From NCBI RefSeq assembly GCF_014637175.1, contig NZ_BMEV01000007.1, positions 1 through 64,000 on the forward strand: a stretch of DNA of 64,000 bases. Direction: 5' to 3'. The notes under the pieces are model-generated. The model was not told the origin of the DNA, made no database searches, and worked only from the letters and a program-made list of their open reading frames with translations. Each line of letters opens with the position of its first letter. The first letter of the stretch is position 1. Both the position numbers and the translations under genes were made by a program. Origin of the DNA: Compostibacillus humi (GTDB taxonomy: Bacteria > Bacillota > Bacilli > Bacillales > Amphibacillaceae). Of this stretch, positions 8,849 through 18,738 are shown piece after piece.

Positions 8849-11800
8849 CTAAAAAAGCTCCATCTGCTCTGCTTCCCCTAATCGTTCCAAAGATTCTGGT
8901 TCATGGTCTTGGAAGTAGGCATAATGCAATTGTTTTTCCTTCGTCATTACCTTCTTCGCCGGGTCGGTGGATTCCCGCAGGCGGCAGGAATAAATGATCG
9001 GGAAGTAATCTTGCAAAAATTTACCTTCTGCATGGGCGGTAAGGGCGATAATTTGAAAGCCTAGCTGTTCGGCGATGAAAAAGACCGGACTTAATACGTG
9101 ATCGCTGGAAGCCTTGCCGAATGGATTATCTAAAATAACTGCCCGATGCCGCACTCGATTTGATGTTATAAACTGTTTTTTCTCGGCAACATAATTTAAA
9201 ATCCCTAAAAAGAGAGTCATGTTTTTGCTCCATTTTTCACCGCCAGACCAATTATTGCTTTGCTCCCATGAATAAAATTTGCTTGTTACTTCGTTATCAT
9301 TGGTAACCTTTCTGCAGGACACTTTCATCGCTTCGTTTTGCATTACTACTTGCAGGAGCTGACGGGATTCGAACCATTTCTCTAAATCTTTTCTGATTAG
9401 TCCGTGATCCTCGGTCCCTTCCGCTGTCTTGTATCGGTCTGATTCCAGCTGTTCTAAAATCCAATCCATATGATCGCGGATTCGCTTTTTCCCGTCCTCT
9501 TCGGTCCATTCAGGGATTGTAAATTTATAAATTTCCTTCCAGCCGTTTTTCACTTTCACTTTCGTCCGCTTCGGAATCATTTTCAGCTGGTCGGTTAAGT
9601 TCAGCAGATGATTGTGCACGTTGTTAATGAAAGCCTGCAAATCCTTATCGTTCTGGCTGATATACTCCCTTGCGTATTTATCCGCCTGTTCAATCCGGGT
9701 AAACATATTTTTCTGGAACTGAACTATTTCTTCATACGTTTCCTTATGCTCGATTCCTTCTAGCGCCATATGTTTTAGCTTGACGTCGCTAATCGTACGG
9801 TTGCAAAAGTCCCGAAAATCCCGTTTCGCAACGTTGAGGTTCTCTATTCCTTTGTCCACTTCTGCTTTCGACCTGCGCAGCCCTTCAATGATCTCTTTTA
9901 CATGTGACTTCCGTTTATAAATAAATTCGGTAAGCTCTGCTTCGGAAAATTCTTTACCGATAATCGTTGTGCTTTGAAAATGGTGGGCTTCTTCCATGCT
10001 CTGCAATTGAATGATGGCCTGTTCAATATCTTGTAATTCTTTGTCGAACCGTGCCTTTTCCTGTTCTAAATAACGATGCTTTTCAGACAGCCGGGTTTGT
10101 TCTTCTTGCAACATTGCTGGTATAGTCTCCACATCTTCCATGAATTTATAAAGTTCCCGCTCTGGAAAACGTTGTTTGAATTGTTCCAGCTGGCTGGCTA
10201 CTTCTCCTTTTTTCCGGTCTAATTTTTCTTTGCTTGCCGTAACGGATTCTCGCTGTTTTGCTGCCTTCCCTTCATTTTCTTTCCATTGTTCACGAAGCTG
10301 TTCTATCAGCTGCTGGCCGTCTGGCGGAAACTCCATCTCTGTATCAATATTAGGAAATTCCCGGAGCAGCTCCTCCATCTCAGTCTCGATTCGCCGAATG
10401 TCTTTTTTCGTATATTCGTATTTTGTAATTAAGTCGTCATAGGACTGTTGGATTCTGGCAATTGCAAATTCCAGGTCCTTCCGCCGCTGCTGAATCGTTT
10501 CCTTTTCTTCTCCTGTAAAGCGGGGCGCAAACTCTTTTACAGCCTGGTAATCTTCATGGTCGATCATCTTGCTTCGTTCGTATTGCAAAAATTGTATCCG
10601 TTCCTGTTTATTTGCAATTTCTTCATGATAACGGTCAATTTGAATTGTCGTATCTTTCAATTGGTCTTGCAGGTGAAGGAGTTTTCTGCTTATTTCCCTT
10701 TCCTCGTCAGCAAGTTGGGAAAGGTCCCGCTCGATGCTAAAAACTTCCATCGCCTTGCTGATTTTCGTTTCTAATCCATTTTTCTCATCTTGATACTGAC
10801 GAATCGTATCGTGTATGACAGATTTTTCCTTTCTTATTTCCTCCTGCTGTTCTGTTATTTCCTTCAATTTTTCGCTAATGCTTTCGATTTGCCGGGTCAG
10901 CTGGCGAATGCTATCCCGTAATTCCTCCTTCCAGGAACTTGGATACGTTTGGAAAAATTGTTCAAAAGACTGGATGGCGGTATGGATTCGGACCTTTTCC
11001 TTTTCCTTCACCTTCCGCGTCTCCGTTATCTCTCTTGCTCGTTCCTTTAACGTCCGTTTCCACTTGTCAAAGCTGTTTGAATCCAAATTCGTTTCCCAAT
11101 GGGCTGGTGCAATCCAGGCGGCAGCATCTTCCTCCCCTGCTTGCTTCGCTTCTTCCAACGTGAGGAGGCGAATCGGAAAAACGAGACGGTCCTTTACCTT
11201 TTCCAGTCGCTCCTGAAGTACTTGTTTTTCCGATGTTGTCGTAATTAAAGTTAACGGCCATAACGGGAATTTGCGAAAGTTTTCTTGTTCGTCCGCATCT
11301 AAACTTTGGAAAAATTCCACCCCAGTAACGAGATAATCCAGTTGGTTTTTCCAGGAATGCAGCTGCTTGGATAAAAATCGGTCGCTGAAAAAGATGTCCT
11401 GTTCTCCATAATCATCGACAAACCTTAGCATCGTTCGCTCTTGATACAGAAGTTCGTCATACTCTCGATTTAAAACGGTTTGTAATTCCAATAACTCTTG
11501 GTACACAGAGTTTTCCCGCAGGTAAAGATCTATGAGGCTGCCCCATTTTGGACGAATTCCGGCTAACTCCGCTAGAAGATAGTCATGGGCCTCTTGCATT
11601 TGCGTTTCTTCCGATTCACGTTTGCTTCGTTCTTTTTCCTTTTCATTTTTCGCTTCGTATAGCTCTGCCTTTTCCTGCTCCAACTCCTCCCATTGCTTGT
11701 CCAATTGGTGGTCCTTTGCTTGCAGGCGGATCATTTCTTCGTCCAAAAATTGATGCCTCTTATTCCATTTATGAAACTCGGTTTTCACGTCTTCCTGATC

Positions 11801-13258
11801 CGGATTTGCCAACGTTTCTTGTTTTAACTTGTGGAGACGTTCTTGATGCATTTTTTGTTTTACGGATAGATTCGATACCTGATTTTGGAGGTTTCTTTCT
11901 TCCCGTTCTTGTTCCTTTTGGATTGCGGATAGCCTCTTCTCTTCCTCCTCCAGCGGCTGCAATTCCTGCTGAGCGCCTGCCAGCATTTTTTCCAATTTTT
12001 CTAATTGTTCTTGGAAATAGCCGTGCAGTGCCTCGTTTGCTTCTTCCAGCCGGGCTTCGTAATCCTCGAGATCCGCATTTTCCTTTTGCGCAGCCAGTTT
12101 TTCGTCATACTCTTTCAGCAGTTCTTCCCGCTGTTTCTTTTCCCGTTTGCAGCTGGCGTATTTCAGAGAATGCACTTTGTTGCGGTTTTGGGTGATGCGC
12201 TCCTCAAGTTCTTCTAAATGCGTCAGGGCCTGTTCATATTCTGTCTGATATTGCTTTTCCACTTTTTGTTCCAGATAAATACGGAAGGATGCTTCTTTCC
12301 AGGCAAAGGTTTCGTTCTCCTCATGCCATTCCAGAAAAGCTTTGGCGTTTTCTTCCGCTTCCTTTTCCGCTTGCAGTTTCTGCTTTTGCAGGAGATTCCA
12401 CGTTCCCTTAGCTGCTGCTTTTTGCTCTTCGTACGCTTTTTGTTTGTCATCAAATTTCCGAAAAACATCGACATAGGCTTCCAGTTCCCGCTGGATCTGC
12501 TCGTTTTCTTCAATGCTCGCCTTTAATTGTTTGTACGTCTGAAAACCTGCCCGCTGTTTTTCAAACGTATCAACAAACATTCCTTGGTTATGGTCCATTA
12601 TCGAATCTTCAACAGTCGGAATTAATAAGCGGTCATAGAGGTCTGTCGTCGTCCGGCAGCTTGCAAAAAATCTATCAATCCCGCCTTCATCTCCGTTAAT
12701 TTTGACGATGCTTTCCCATTCATTGGCAATAATGTGGTGTTCTTTTTCCAAATGGTCTTTGAACTCCCGAATCGTGGTGAAGGTGTGGGCATACATCGAC
12801 TTTTGCTTCATCGCGCTGTAATATTCCAGCATCTCTTCCCTGCCGGCGGGACGCTTCACTCTATCGGTTTTGCGAACAAAAGGGATATGTTCCAAGGAGT
12901 CGCTGCTTCCTTCATCATATTCATGGACATAGCGGAGAGAGTCGAGTCCGTCCTTCGTTAAAAAGAGGGATACACAGGTGGTGACATAACGTCTTGGCTG
13001 ATCATTTTTAATCCATTCAATCCCAATATGGGCCGGAGCATTTTCCAGCTGCAGCGTTTCTTTAATTTTCCGGTCGCCAAGATTCGTGTGCGGGAGAACG
13101 GCTTGCAGGACCGTATGGATAAACACCGTTTTCCCGCCGCCATTTTCCAAAACGATCGCTCCGTTATGCCCGTCAAACAAAAAAACTTCATCATTGTACC
13201 GCTTATTGCCGTCTTCATACACGACATTGGTTAGACGAATTTTGCTGATTGCTGGCAT
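8849..13258 (-). CDS. jetC: Wadjet JetC, SMC-like ATPase
   Basis: A 1469-residue SMC/MukB-like motor. Walker A 'LENGGGKT' is at about residues 37-44, very long heptad-rich coiled coils run from about 240 to 1250, the ABC signature 'WSGGEK' is at about 1337-1342, and Walker B 'AVILDNPF' is at about 1374-1381. In Wadjet systems JetA, JetB and JetC form a condensin-like DNA loop extruder that senses small circular plasmids, and JetD cuts them. It is the last gene of jetD-jetA-jetB-jetC; its ATG shares one base with the jetB stop, so the two are translationally coupled. A terminator follows. Many opposite-strand reading frames inside it are shadows. Confidence 0.92.
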   Translation of the reverse strand: MPAISKIRLTNVVYEDGNKRYNDEVFLFDGHNGAIVLENGGGKTVFIHTVLQAVLPHTNLGDRKIKETLQLENAPAHIGIEWIKNDQPRRYVTTCVSLFLTKDGLDSLRYVHEYDEGSSDSLEHIPFVRKTDRVKRPAGREEMLEYYSAMKQKSMYAHTFTTIREFKDHLEKEHHIIANEWESIVKINGDEGGIDRFFASCRTTTDLYDRLLIPTVEDSIMDHNQGMFVDTFEKQRAGFQTYKQLKASIEENEQIQRELEAYVDVFRKFDDKQKAYEEQKAAAKGTWNLLQKQKLQAEKEAEENAKAFLEWHEENETFAWKEASFRIYLEQKVEKQYQTEYEQALTHLEELEERITQNRNKVHSLKYASCKREKKQREELLKEYDEKLAAQKENADLEDYEARLEEANEALHGYFQEQLEKLEKMLAGAQQELQPLEEEEKRLSAIQKEQEREERNLQNQVSNLSVKQKMHQERLHKLKQETLANPDQEDVKTEFHKWNKRHQFLDEEMIRLQAKDHQLDKQWEELEQEKAELYEAKNEKEKERSKRESEETQMQEAHDYLLAELAGIRPKWGSLIDLYLRENSVYQELLELQTVLNREYDELLYQERTMLRFVDDYGEQDIFFSDRFLSKQLHSWKNQLDYLVTGVEFFQSLDADEQENFRKFPLWPLTLITTTSEKQVLQERLEKVKDRLVFPIRLLTLEEAKQAGEEDAAAWIAPAHWETNLDSNSFDKWKRTLKERAREITETRKVKEKEKVRIHTAIQSFEQFFQTYPSSWKEELRDSIRQLTRQIESISEKLKEITEQQEEIRKEKSVIHDTIRQYQDEKNGLETKISKAMEVFSIERDLSQLADEEREISRKLLHLQDQLKDTTIQIDRYHEEIANKQERIQFLQYERSKMIDHEDYQAVKEFAPRFTGEEKETIQQRRKDLEFAIARIQQSYDDLITKYEYTKKDIRRIETEMEELLREFPNIDTEMEFPPDGQQLIEQLREQWKENEGKAAKQRESVTASKEKLDRKKGEVASQLEQFKQRFPERELYKFMEDVETIPAMLQEEQTRLSEKHRYLEQEKARFDKELQDIEQAIIQLQSMEEAHHFQSTTIIGKEFSEAELTEFIYKRKSHVKEIIEGLRRSKAEVDKGIENLNVAKRDFRDFCNRTISDVKLKHMALEGIEHKETYEEIVQFQKNMFTRIEQADKYAREYISQNDKDLQAFINNVHNHLLNLTDQLKMIPKRTKVKVKNGWKEIYKFTIPEWTEEDGKKRIRDHMDWILEQLESDRYKTAEGTEDHGLIRKDLEKWFESRQLLQVVMQNEAMKVSCRKVTNDNEVTSKFYSWEQSNNWSGGEKWSKNMTLFLGILNYVAEKKQFITSNRVRHRAVILDNPFGKASSDHVLSPVFFIAEQLGFQIIALTAHAEGKFLQDYFPIIYSCRLRESTDPAKKVMTKEKQLHYAYFQDHEPESLERLGEAEQMELF

Positions 13259-13986
13259 TATTCCTCACGCTCCTCGAAACTGTACATAAATTCAAAAATC
13301 CCTTTATTATGGCCTTCTTCCATAAAATAACGCTGGATGATCGTTTTCGCTTTTTCCGTAAGAGCCACTTCCCCGTTTCCGATATCCTGGATCAGTCCTT
13401 GGCTGATTAAAAACCGCTTCGCCGTGTCGATGAAACTCATCCGGCTGATCGTGTTTCCGGTTTGTCGTTTGGCTGTTTCTTTAATATCGTCCATATCTTC
13501 CCATTTATCGATAATCGCCCGCCAGTTATAGGACATTTCCTTTTCCGCCTTGATGAGCTCCTCTTCGTCATGGGAACTCAAATAGCTGATGCGCTCGTTC
13601 ATATTTTTTACCCAGTCATCGAGGCGCAGGAACTGAATGGTCGGTTCCTGGCTGTTATACCGGTCATAAAAGGATCCAAATAATACGATGGCAGCAAAGT
13701 AAAGCAAATAAATATCGGCATTCGTTGCTCCCGAGCGCAAATAATTCTTTTTAATCCATTCATTGCTTACGTGAAAGGGGGATAATTTCGATTTCGGCAC
13801 CAAATACAATGCTTCGCTTGTCCGAATAATAGCTGCATCGACTTTATAGCTGAAGCTGTCCAACAGACTGCGAACACTGTCGTCGGCAATATATTCGTGG
13901 ACTGCTTCTTTCGGGGCGACTCCATCCCGGGCAAGGACCGTATAAATTTCAAATGCTTTCATTACTTTGTTCTCTGGATAGTTCAT
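13258..13986 (-). CDS. jetB: Wadjet JetB, kleisin-partner (KITE/winged-helix) subunit
   Basis: A 242-residue protein whose size and position match JetB (DUF6063-like in type III systems, from memory). JetB proteins are MukE-like winged-helix subunits that join the kleisin JetA to the JetC heads. Mixed alpha/beta sequence ends in helices ('LTEKAKTIIQRYFME') fitting a winged-helix dimer. It overlaps jetA by 4 bases (ATGA) and jetC by one base, which is tight operon packing. The assignment rests mainly on context and length. Confidence 0.82.
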   Translation of the reverse strand: MNYPENKVMKAFEIYTVLARDGVAPKEAVHEYIADDSVRSLLDSFSYKVDAAIIRTSEALYLVPKSKLSPFHVSNEWIKKNYLRSGATNADIYLLYFAAIVLFGSFYDRYNSQEPTIQFLRLDDWVKNMNERISYLSSHDEEELIKAEKEMSYNWRAIIDKWEDMDDIKETAKRQTGNTISRMSFIDTAKRFLISQGLIQDIGNGEVALTEKAKTIIQRYFMEEGHNKGIFEFMYSFEEREE

Positions 13987-15479
13987 TCTGCTTCCTCCAG
14001 CCTGATTGTCATATTTTGTATCGAATATTGGTGATGGAAACGCAGGATTTCCGCCGTTTCTTGGATGAAGAGTTTTTTACCTTTGAGAAGTTGGATGGCA
14101 CCGCCGAGAATCGTTTTCTCTTCCTCCTGTTCGATTTGTTCCTGAATAGGTGAGCGCTGATGGAGAAGGAGCCAAAAACTATAAAAATATCTTTTTCCGA
14201 GAAGATCGGGATGCGTTTCTTGGATTCGATCCATAAATTGTTTTAACGTTCGAGTTTCGGTTTTTTCATGATGCTGCAAGTACAATTCCATAATCCTTTT
14301 ATATTTTTCGCCGAGCCATTGCTGATAGGAATCTTCCTCTTCCTCTGACCTTGCTTCAAGAAACTCGGTTGCTCCATGGTCCTCCCGCTCTTCAGTAATA
14401 TTTTGCTCTTCCAGGACGGTAAGCGGGGACCAAAACCGGTTTTCTTCGACTTTGAAAAAGGGATGAAGAACCCCTTTCATCACATCAGGTGGAAGCGGTT
14501 TTGCAAGAATCGTCGAAACGATATCCTTGTCAAAATTAAAAGATTGGATTCCTGTATAATAGAGCGATTCTTGTGCCGTCACAAGGGCAGTATTTTTTAA
14601 GTCGGCAGTAATTTCTAAAAGCCGGCCATGCTCATAATGGACTTTTTCCAGCTCCTTCGTAATTTGTATCAGCAGCTCGTAGGATTTAACTTCTTTCTGG
14701 CGCACATCATCAGCATAAAGGGCGTCGCTCGTCTCCCGGATAAACATTTTCAGCTCTTTAAATTCTTCATCTTCCCTTTCCAAACGAAAATATGTATCTT
14801 CCAGCAGCTTTTTGTACCGTTCGAAGGTTTCTTCCGAGACGATGCTCCGTAAAATCTCCAGCTTCACTTTCTCCATTTGCTCTTTTAACGTTTCCACGTC
14901 CATTTCCATTTCCCGGATTTGCCGCAATGCACCGTGAAACTCGCCCTTGGCAATTTGCTGGCGGAGCAGCAGTTGATTAATGGAAATTTGGAATTCGCTG
15001 TAAAACTCCTTCGTGGCAAATAGCAGCTCGAGACCGTCTTCATCAAGCGTATAATATTGAGTATTCGTCTTCAGGTCAAAATCGTTGTCTTTTAAAATCG
15101 AATACTCAATGTCTTCCGTTTGCTTTGTCTCCCAGTTGTAAAAAGAAAAACTCCGCTTTTTTCCGCTTGACGGGCGAAAAGTTTGAATCATCGTCCGTGC
15201 CAAAGATTCGTATGTTTTTTCCTCAAGAATATAGACGTTTTCCGTTAATTTTCGCAAAAACTGCGCAAGATGATGGACGCCGGTTTTATATTCCCGGGAC
15301 AGCCTGCGCTCAAAAAAGAACAGGAGGGTATTCAAGCCGAGACCAAGCATATCGATTTCTTTTCCTTGGGCATCGACCGTTTGTTTCCGCTGTAATTCTA
15401 CGAGCGGGTCCAATAATGCGAGGCGCCGCATCCGCTCCCGGTACCCTTTCGTTAATTCTTGGAGATCCAGAAATTCCAT
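13983..15479 (-). CDS. jetA: Wadjet JetA, kleisin-like subunit
   Basis: A 498-residue, mostly helical acidic protein. Its length and position agree with JetA of type III Wadjet (DUF5716-like, from memory), the MukF-like kleisin that bridges the JetC dimer. A helical, charged stretch around residues 170-250 fits a coiled-coil neck-binding region. The start at 15479 has GGGAGG 6-8 bases upstream and overlaps the end of jetD by 28 bases. It overlaps jetB by 4 bases. No enzymatic motif is seen or expected. Confidence 0.83.
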   Translation of the reverse strand: MEFLDLQELTKGYRERMRRLALLDPLVELQRKQTVDAQGKEIDMLGLGLNTLLFFFERRLSREYKTGVHHLAQFLRKLTENVYILEEKTYESLARTMIQTFRPSSGKKRSFSFYNWETKQTEDIEYSILKDNDFDLKTNTQYYTLDEDGLELLFATKEFYSEFQISINQLLLRQQIAKGEFHGALRQIREMEMDVETLKEQMEKVKLEILRSIVSEETFERYKKLLEDTYFRLEREDEEFKELKMFIRETSDALYADDVRQKEVKSYELLIQITKELEKVHYEHGRLLEITADLKNTALVTAQESLYYTGIQSFNFDKDIVSTILAKPLPPDVMKGVLHPFFKVEENRFWSPLTVLEEQNITEEREDHGATEFLEARSEEEEDSYQQWLGEKYKRIMELYLQHHEKTETRTLKQFMDRIQETHPDLLGKRYFYSFWLLLHQRSPIQEQIEQEEEKTILGGAIQLLKGKKLFIQETAEILRFHHQYSIQNMTIRLEEAE

Positions 15480-16480
15480 TGTGTTTCCTCCCATATGCGC
15501 TGGAGTTCTGCCGATTTCAGCACTTCTTGCGGGTAATAAGCCCCGTTTTCAAACAATGATAGTATATGATTCTGCTCTTCAGCAGGAAAATTGGTTAAAA
15601 ATGCGTCCAATGCCTCCTTCTGGATACGCTGATTCGTTTTTCCGTAAGCTTCCTCTTTCGCAAGACAAGCATGATAAAAAGGATAGGCAGGAAGGACTTT
15701 TTGTTTTTGGTTTAGAGAATGCCAAATATTGATTCCTGCAGCATCCAAATCGCCAAAATAGAAGAAACGATGGTCGCCAAAAACTGGAAATTGAGTCGGG
15801 AAGTTTTCGATGCTTTTCACAATTTTATTGCCGCTTCCATATATCAATGTGGAAAATGGAGTTTTCGTCAATGCAGGAAGGAGCCCGTGATACGTCGTTT
15901 TGTTTTCAATGATTAAATGCAAGTGGCGTTTTTCCTGAATTTGTGCCGGATTGATGGCAAACATCAGCGGGTCGGAAACGGGAAAAATTTTCATTTTGTC
16001 CCATAAATGGACTCTTTCCAATACTTCGGCCCCTCCATGGTCTGTAATCCATTTCTCATCCCCGACCAGTTCATAGCTCCGTTCTGGCGCCGGTGCATTT
16101 TCCTCAGGAAATCCTTTTGTTTCTAAGTAATGATGAATCTTTTCCAAATAAGGCAAGTCCTCTTTCCACACCCGTTCCGGCAGGCGAAAATATTTATCCA
16201 TATGGATAGCATTGTGCAGTTTTAGGCGGTAGCGCTGCAACTCCTGGTGGTATTTTTGCTGTAAAAGGTGTTTATTAATGCGGTATTGGTAAGCAAGAGA
16301 GGGGGCCTTCCCGTTCCGTCCCTTTGATTTGACCATTTGTAAGTAATTTCCATCCTCCAGTTCCAGCACATGCTCGGCAAATGTATCATACGTTCTTGGA
16401 GCCATTAATTTTTCCAATTCGGAAAGTGTAATCGTTTTTCTCTGATAGGATAATAACTTTTCCCGCAATTTTGGAAGCAT
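15452..16480 (-). CDS. jetD: Wadjet JetD, TOPRIM nuclease subunit
   Basis: A 342-residue protein (DUF3322/DUF2220-like) of the topoisomerase VI-A/Spo11-like class. The TOPRIM domain is visible: the glutamate in 'HLIIENKTTY' at about residue 192 and the DxD in 'YFGDLDAAG' at about 244-246. An N-terminal winged-helix/arm region precedes it. In characterised Wadjets JetD cleaves plasmid DNA after the JetABC motor stalls on a small circle. The start at 16480 is set by AGGAGGGG 9 bases upstream; the longer frame to 16582 has no site. It is the first gene of the operon, an order (D-A-B-C) I associate with type III; this is not verified. Confidence 0.9.
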   Translation of the reverse strand: MLPKLREKLLSYQRKTITLSELEKLMAPRTYDTFAEHVLELEDGNYLQMVKSKGRNGKAPSLAYQYRINKHLLQQKYHQELQRYRLKLHNAIHMDKYFRLPERVWKEDLPYLEKIHHYLETKGFPEENAPAPERSYELVGDEKWITDHGGAEVLERVHLWDKMKIFPVSDPLMFAINPAQIQEKRHLHLIIENKTTYHGLLPALTKTPFSTLIYGSGNKIVKSIENFPTQFPVFGDHRFFYFGDLDAAGINIWHSLNQKQKVLPAYPFYHACLAKEEAYGKTNQRIQKEALDAFLTNFPAEEQNHILSLFENGAYYPQEVLKSAELQRIWEETQWNFWISKN

Positions 16481-16635
16481 CGAATCCCCTCCTAACAAAT
16501 AGTATACTAGAAAATTGCCGAATGCTGTAGAACGGAATTTTATAGTGAAGTGGCGAAAAGGTGTGATATGATGTTTAGGCACGGTTTGTTGAAGTTTCGG
16601 TGTCTGTGGAGATTTTAAAAGAAAGGATGTTATTC

Positions 16636-16848
16636 ATGGCAAAAAAGAAAAAACGTCTGAATGATTTTGCAATCGATCGTAATGAAACTTTCGCCTTTAT
16701 CGCTGGATATACAGCTGGAGGAGCGCCTTTCGGAATTACTTGGGAAGAGTATGAAAAAATGGAAGGAGAAAACAAGCAGCGGACTACCGATAAAGATGAA
16801 GGACTTCCAATAGCCTCTGAAATAGAGGACTGCGACCTGCCTTTTTAA
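16636..16848 (+). CDS. Small hypothetical protein
   Basis: A 70-residue soluble protein with a basic start (MAKKKKRLNDF), a central 'FAFIAGYTAGGAPFGITW' segment and an acidic tail ending in DLPF. The ATG at 16636 follows AAAGGA; the upstream in-frame start at 16600 lacks a site. It is divergent from jetD with about 155 bases between starts, so they may share a control region, but nothing shows that it belongs to the Wadjet system. I do not recognise a function; it resembles small unannotated proteins common in Bacillus genomes. Confidence 0.6.
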   Translation: MAKKKKRLNDFAIDRNETFAFIAGYTAGGAPFGITWEEYEKMEGENKQRTTDKDEGLPIASEIEDCDLPF

Positions 16849-16852
16849 TATT

Positions 16853-17400
16853 TTTGGAGGAAAACCGATATTTTGTCAGAAACGCTGATATTTCACGTTT
16901 CGCTGATATTTTTTATTTAAGGCTCAATATTTTCGGAGATAGGCTGAATTTTACCTGGGAGTGCTGATTTTTCTGTGAGAAACGCTGATATTTCACGGAA
17001 AGCTGATTTATTTTTTTCAACGCTCAATAAATTGAAAGATAAGCTGATATTTTCGTATTTTCGCTGATATTTTGGCTCGGATCGCCGATAAATCCCGATT
17101 CGCTGATATTTTTTATTAAAGGTTCGATATTTTCGGAGATATACTGAATTTTACCTGGGAGCGCTGATTTTTCTGTGAGAAACGCTGATATTTCACAGAA
17201 AAACGATTTTTTTCAACCTCGATAAAATAGAAGAAATGCCGATTTTTCGTCAGAACCGCCGATATCTTTCTAACAAAAGCCGATTTCTGAAGAAAAGCCG
17301 ATATCTTTTTTTCTGCGCTCGATATAATTGGAGATAAACCGATATTTCTGGATATACGCCGATATTTTGACTCTGAGCGTCGATAAATGGCTCGCTCCTC
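16853..17400 (+). repeat. Intergenic repeat array, type B, copy 2
   Basis: About 550 bases of ~20-base units with cores CGCTGATATT, GCTGAATTTT, GCTCAATATT and CGCCGATATT. A longer block of about 220 bases (GCTGATATTTTTTATT..AAGGCT/GGTTC..ATATTTTCGGAGATA..TACCTGGGAG) appears twice (near 16903-17000 and 17100-17205), showing recent internal duplication. It lies between two convergent genes. Confidence 0.87.
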
Positions 17401-17415
17401 CATTCCAATATAAAA

Positions 17416-17439
17416 AAGAGTGCGCCAGAATGCACTCTT
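17416..17439 (-). terminator. Terminator of the hemAT locus
   Basis: The stem AAGAGTGC / GCACTCTT with an 8-base loop is followed on the minus strand by TTTTTTATATT, directly after the stop of the chemoreceptor frame. Confidence 0.8.
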
Positions 17440-17442
17440 ATA

Positions 17443-18738
17443 CTATTCGTTCAATTCTTCCATCATGACGTTCAAGTTTTCTGCTGTAGTTGCCAGTGTT
17501 GCGGCGGATTGTTCGATTTCATAGATGGCTTGGAGAAAGCTTTCCAAGTCCTGTTCAATTCTTACATTGCTTTCCTTTGTATTTTCCATTGTCTGGAGAA
17601 TATTTTTAAAGGATTTTCTTGTTCCGTTCATCTGATCCTTCGTCTCTTCCACAAGGGTCTGTGCCTGTTCCAGCGAGGAACTGCTGCTAGCTACATACTC
17701 ATTGATCTTGTTTACCAGCTCACTGACGTTCATCACCGAGTCCCGCGTTCCTTCGGCAAGTTTTCGCACTTCGCTGGCAACAACGGCAGCCCCTTTTCCG
17801 TGTTCGCCGGCACGGGCTGCTTCAATAGACGCGTTTAAGGAAAGGAGGTTTGTCTGGTCGGCGATTCCTTTCACGATTCCAACGATATCCTTAATCTGGT
17901 TCGTCATCATTTCTAAATTCTTCATCTGCTCGCCTACCATGCGGGAGCTCTCCTCTACCCGCTCGATAGTCCGGTTGATTTTATCCAATTGGGTATTTCC
18001 GTCGTTGGCAGTTTGCTGCGCTTCTTCCGCTAAAACACGGCCGCCCTTAGCGTTTTGGGCAATGATATCCATCCGTGCCGTCATTTCCTGAATTAAACCG
18101 TTTGTTTGCTGAGAATGGGTGGCGAGTTCATTGGATGTTTGCTCTAACATGGCGATTGTTTCAACTTTTGCTTTCGAGCGCACTTCTGATTCTCTTACTA
18201 TTTCAAGCTGGTCATCGTAGGCTTCGAGCACTACTTGCTGTTCTAAACTGAGGAGGCGATTACAAACCCGGAGCGCCAACGCCTGATCCTCCGGCAAGGT
18301 GAGATTTTTATAAATGACATCTGCAAAAGATTCAAAAAGGGAAGAAAAGGATGCGATATACCATTTTTGTGTGAGGCCGATATGCAAATGGACAATAGCA
18401 ATTTTTTTTTCGTTTTTCCATAAATTCTGTGTTTAATACGCCAGAAAACATTTCTGTAATGTGACGGCGCAGTGTTTTCTTTAATTTGTCTGTGGAACTG
18501 TGCTTATTGATGATGGCTCTTAAATCAGGATTTTGTTCGATGTTATCGTAAAACTTTTCCATAATTTCTTGTATATTTTCTTCGATGTACGGTTTTAAAC
18601 ATTGGGCAACAGCTAAGTCTTCTTTCGTCATGTTCGTCAATTTCAACTGCATCGCCAAACCTGTAAAACCGGATTCATTTCTTTCAGCTTTTCTGTTAAC
18701 GGGACTTCTTTGCTTGCCTTTTCACGAAAACGAAACAT
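17443..18738 (-). pseudogene. hemAT: HemAT-type globin-coupled aerotaxis receptor, frameshifted
   Basis: Two minus-strand frames together spell one HemAT-like receptor. The globin part (18658 to about 18410) contains 'IINKHSSTDKLKKTLRRHI', including the proximal histidine region. The rest (18387 to 17443) has the end of the globin fold ([13 protein letters not shown]) and an MCP signalling domain with the hairpin tip '[20 protein letters not shown]'. The two join if one base is removed from a run of nine T (nine A in the sense strand) at 18402-18410. A second shift seems needed near the start: ATG at 18738 has a good AAGGGTGG site but leaves frame after a few codons, at an AAAA run. HemAT binds oxygen through heme and signals to CheA. 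True pseudogene, phase-variable tract and sequencing indel are all possible. Confidence 0.82.

Noticed and set aside
11548-12195. 215-residue plus-strand reading frame
   Set aside because: It lies wholly antisense inside jetC, has low-complexity Leu/Phe/Pro-rich sequence reflecting the complement of Glu/Lys-rich coiled coil, and has no ribosome binding site.
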